From: an uncultured Thermomicrobiales bacterium
GTDB lineage: Bacteria; Chloroflexota; Chloroflexia; Thermomicrobiales; UBA6265
Direction of reading: 5' to 3'
NCBI GenBank assembly: GCA_902806355.1
Contig: CADCWI010000111.1
Span: 1-14,694, forward strand
DNA length: 14,694 nucleotides
The notes below the pieces were generated by a model. That model did not search any database and had not been told where the DNA came from. It worked only from the letters and a program-made list of their open reading frames with translations. Below are positions 14,108-14,694 of the stretch, one piece after another. The stretch's first letter is position 1, and each line of letters opens with the position of its first letter. A program made the translations under genes and the position numbers.

Positions 14108-14635
14108 CTACGCCTGTGGCGTTCCCTGATCATTGGTCGGGATGATCATCGGCTTGTCCTCCTCAACGAGCCGCGCGTTCAGGACAACGGAGGGGTAGTC
14201 AGCGGCGCCTCGAGCCTCATGTGCGACGTACCCATCGTACGCCACGGCGTCACCCTCTCCGAGCACTACCTCGCGCCCCGGCTCCGTCATTTGCTCCATC
14301 GTGCCGTCGGAGCGGGTGACTGTCGCGGAGCCAAGGAGGAGTGTCCAACCGAGCGCTCCCGTCTCGACATAGGCGACAGTCATGCCGGGGTGCAGGTGGG
14401 CCGGCCCGAGGCCGTCAGGCTCCAGAGTCAGGCGAGAAAGGACGAGCCGCCGGCCGGGCGCGGCCTCGGGCATGCCGGCGCTGAGCGACTGGGTGATTAC
14501 GCCGGGGGCGATGGTGACCACCCGAGGCGGTGTTTCCTGGCCCGCTGCTTGATAGTCGGCCAGGGCAGTGCCGGATGCCAGGAGCGCGAAGCCGGCGATC
14601 ACCAGCGTGAGAATGAGAGTCTTCGAGCGGTTCAT
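14108..14635 (-). CDS. secreted cupin-domain protein
   Basis: A 175-residue protein with a clear Sec signal: basic MNRSK, a hydrophobic core (about 6-22), and a likely cut after ALA (24-26). There is no lipobox, so it should be released outside the membrane. The remainder is a single cupin barrel. Motif 1 is [19 protein letters not shown] (77-95) with His80, His82 and Glu91; motif 2 is [16 protein letters not shown] (128-143) with His139. Together these make a plausible metal site. Function unknown: small extracytoplasmic cupins may bind a ligand or catalyse metal-dependent reactions. The start at 14635 follows AGGAG with 7-nt spacing. It is transcribed alone, with a strong hairpin downstream. 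Confidence 0.9.
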   Translation of the reverse strand: MNRSKTLILTLVIAGFALLASGTALADYQAAGQETPPRVVTIAPGVITQSLSAGMPEAAPGRRLVLSRLTLEPDGLGPAHLHPGMTVAYVETGALGWTLLLGSATVTRSDGTMEQMTEPGREVVLGEGDAVAYDGYVAHEARGAADYPSVVLNARLVEEDKPMIIPTNDQGTPQA

Positions 14636-14694
14636 CGTTGTCTCCTGTTCGATAAAGGAAAGCTTCCGATGCGCGTCGCGAGATGGTGCCTGGT

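Noticed and set aside
1..14694. Biosynthetic cluster, defence island, prophage or transposon
   Set aside because: No transposase, integrase, restriction, CRISPR, PKS/NRPS or phage genes were seen; the hydrolases and oxidoreductases are in separate short operons.

Overview
This window reads as chromosomal DNA of a GC-rich, aerobic, F420-using bacterium. Third codon positions are strongly G/C. There is an LLM-class F420-type oxidoreductase with a TTG start, plus DUF6510, DUF5996, a bacterial UBP-type zinc finger and a NhaA antiporter. Together these suggest Chloroflexota (Thermomicrobia-like) or Actinomycetota; the placement is an inference. There are no rRNA, tRNA, CRISPR, phage or intact insertion-sequence signatures. 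All confident genes lie on the minus strand except one peroxiredoxin-like gene on the plus strand.

Layout, left to right. (1) 1-1747: a tight minus-strand operon, read right to left: a cytosolic sulfite-oxidase/MsrP-like molybdenum oxidoreductase, an FNR-type FAD/NAD(P)H reductase (31-nt overlap) and a DUF6510 zinc-ribbon protein. It ends in an 18-bp perfect palindrome at the left edge. (2) 1748-2833: a divergent control region, then a near-consensus plus-strand promoter, a 40-codon ORF, and an AhpC/TSA-like peroxiredoxin joined to that ORF by ATGA. (3) 3313-8115: a minus-strand redox/ion module: a cyclic-nucleotide-binding (CNB) domain fused to a thioredoxin-reductase-like flavoprotein without the CxxC pair, DUF5996, a UBP zinc finger (ATGA overlap), and NhaA with an N-terminal ABM-like domain. 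(4) 8317-9264: an epoxide-hydrolase-like alpha/beta hydrolase. (5) 9450-12536: MOSC protein, an orphan signal-peptide frame, two Ser-type alpha/beta hydrolases and a Dps ferritin, in that transcriptional order. (6) 12537-13091: a gene desert holding a decayed copy of part of the 8317-9264 hydrolase. (7) 13092-14635: LLM flavin/F420 oxidoreductase and a secreted cupin, separated by a strong hairpin.

The common theme is redox and oxidative-stress physiology: Moco-dependent reduction with its own electron donor, peroxide removal, Dps iron storage, a ligand-sensing flavoprotein, and an antiporter that may be coupled to it. The best candidate for an under-described system is the 3313-8115 module: a CNB input domain on a non-disulfide TrxR-like enzyme, linked to a ubiquitin-type zinc finger and a Na+/H+ antiporter carrying a soluble sensory-looking domain. 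The main surprises besides this are the peroxiredoxin leader ORF and operator, the frame-separated signal peptide before the 10999-11739 hydrolase, and the hydrolase relic at about 12868-13062.
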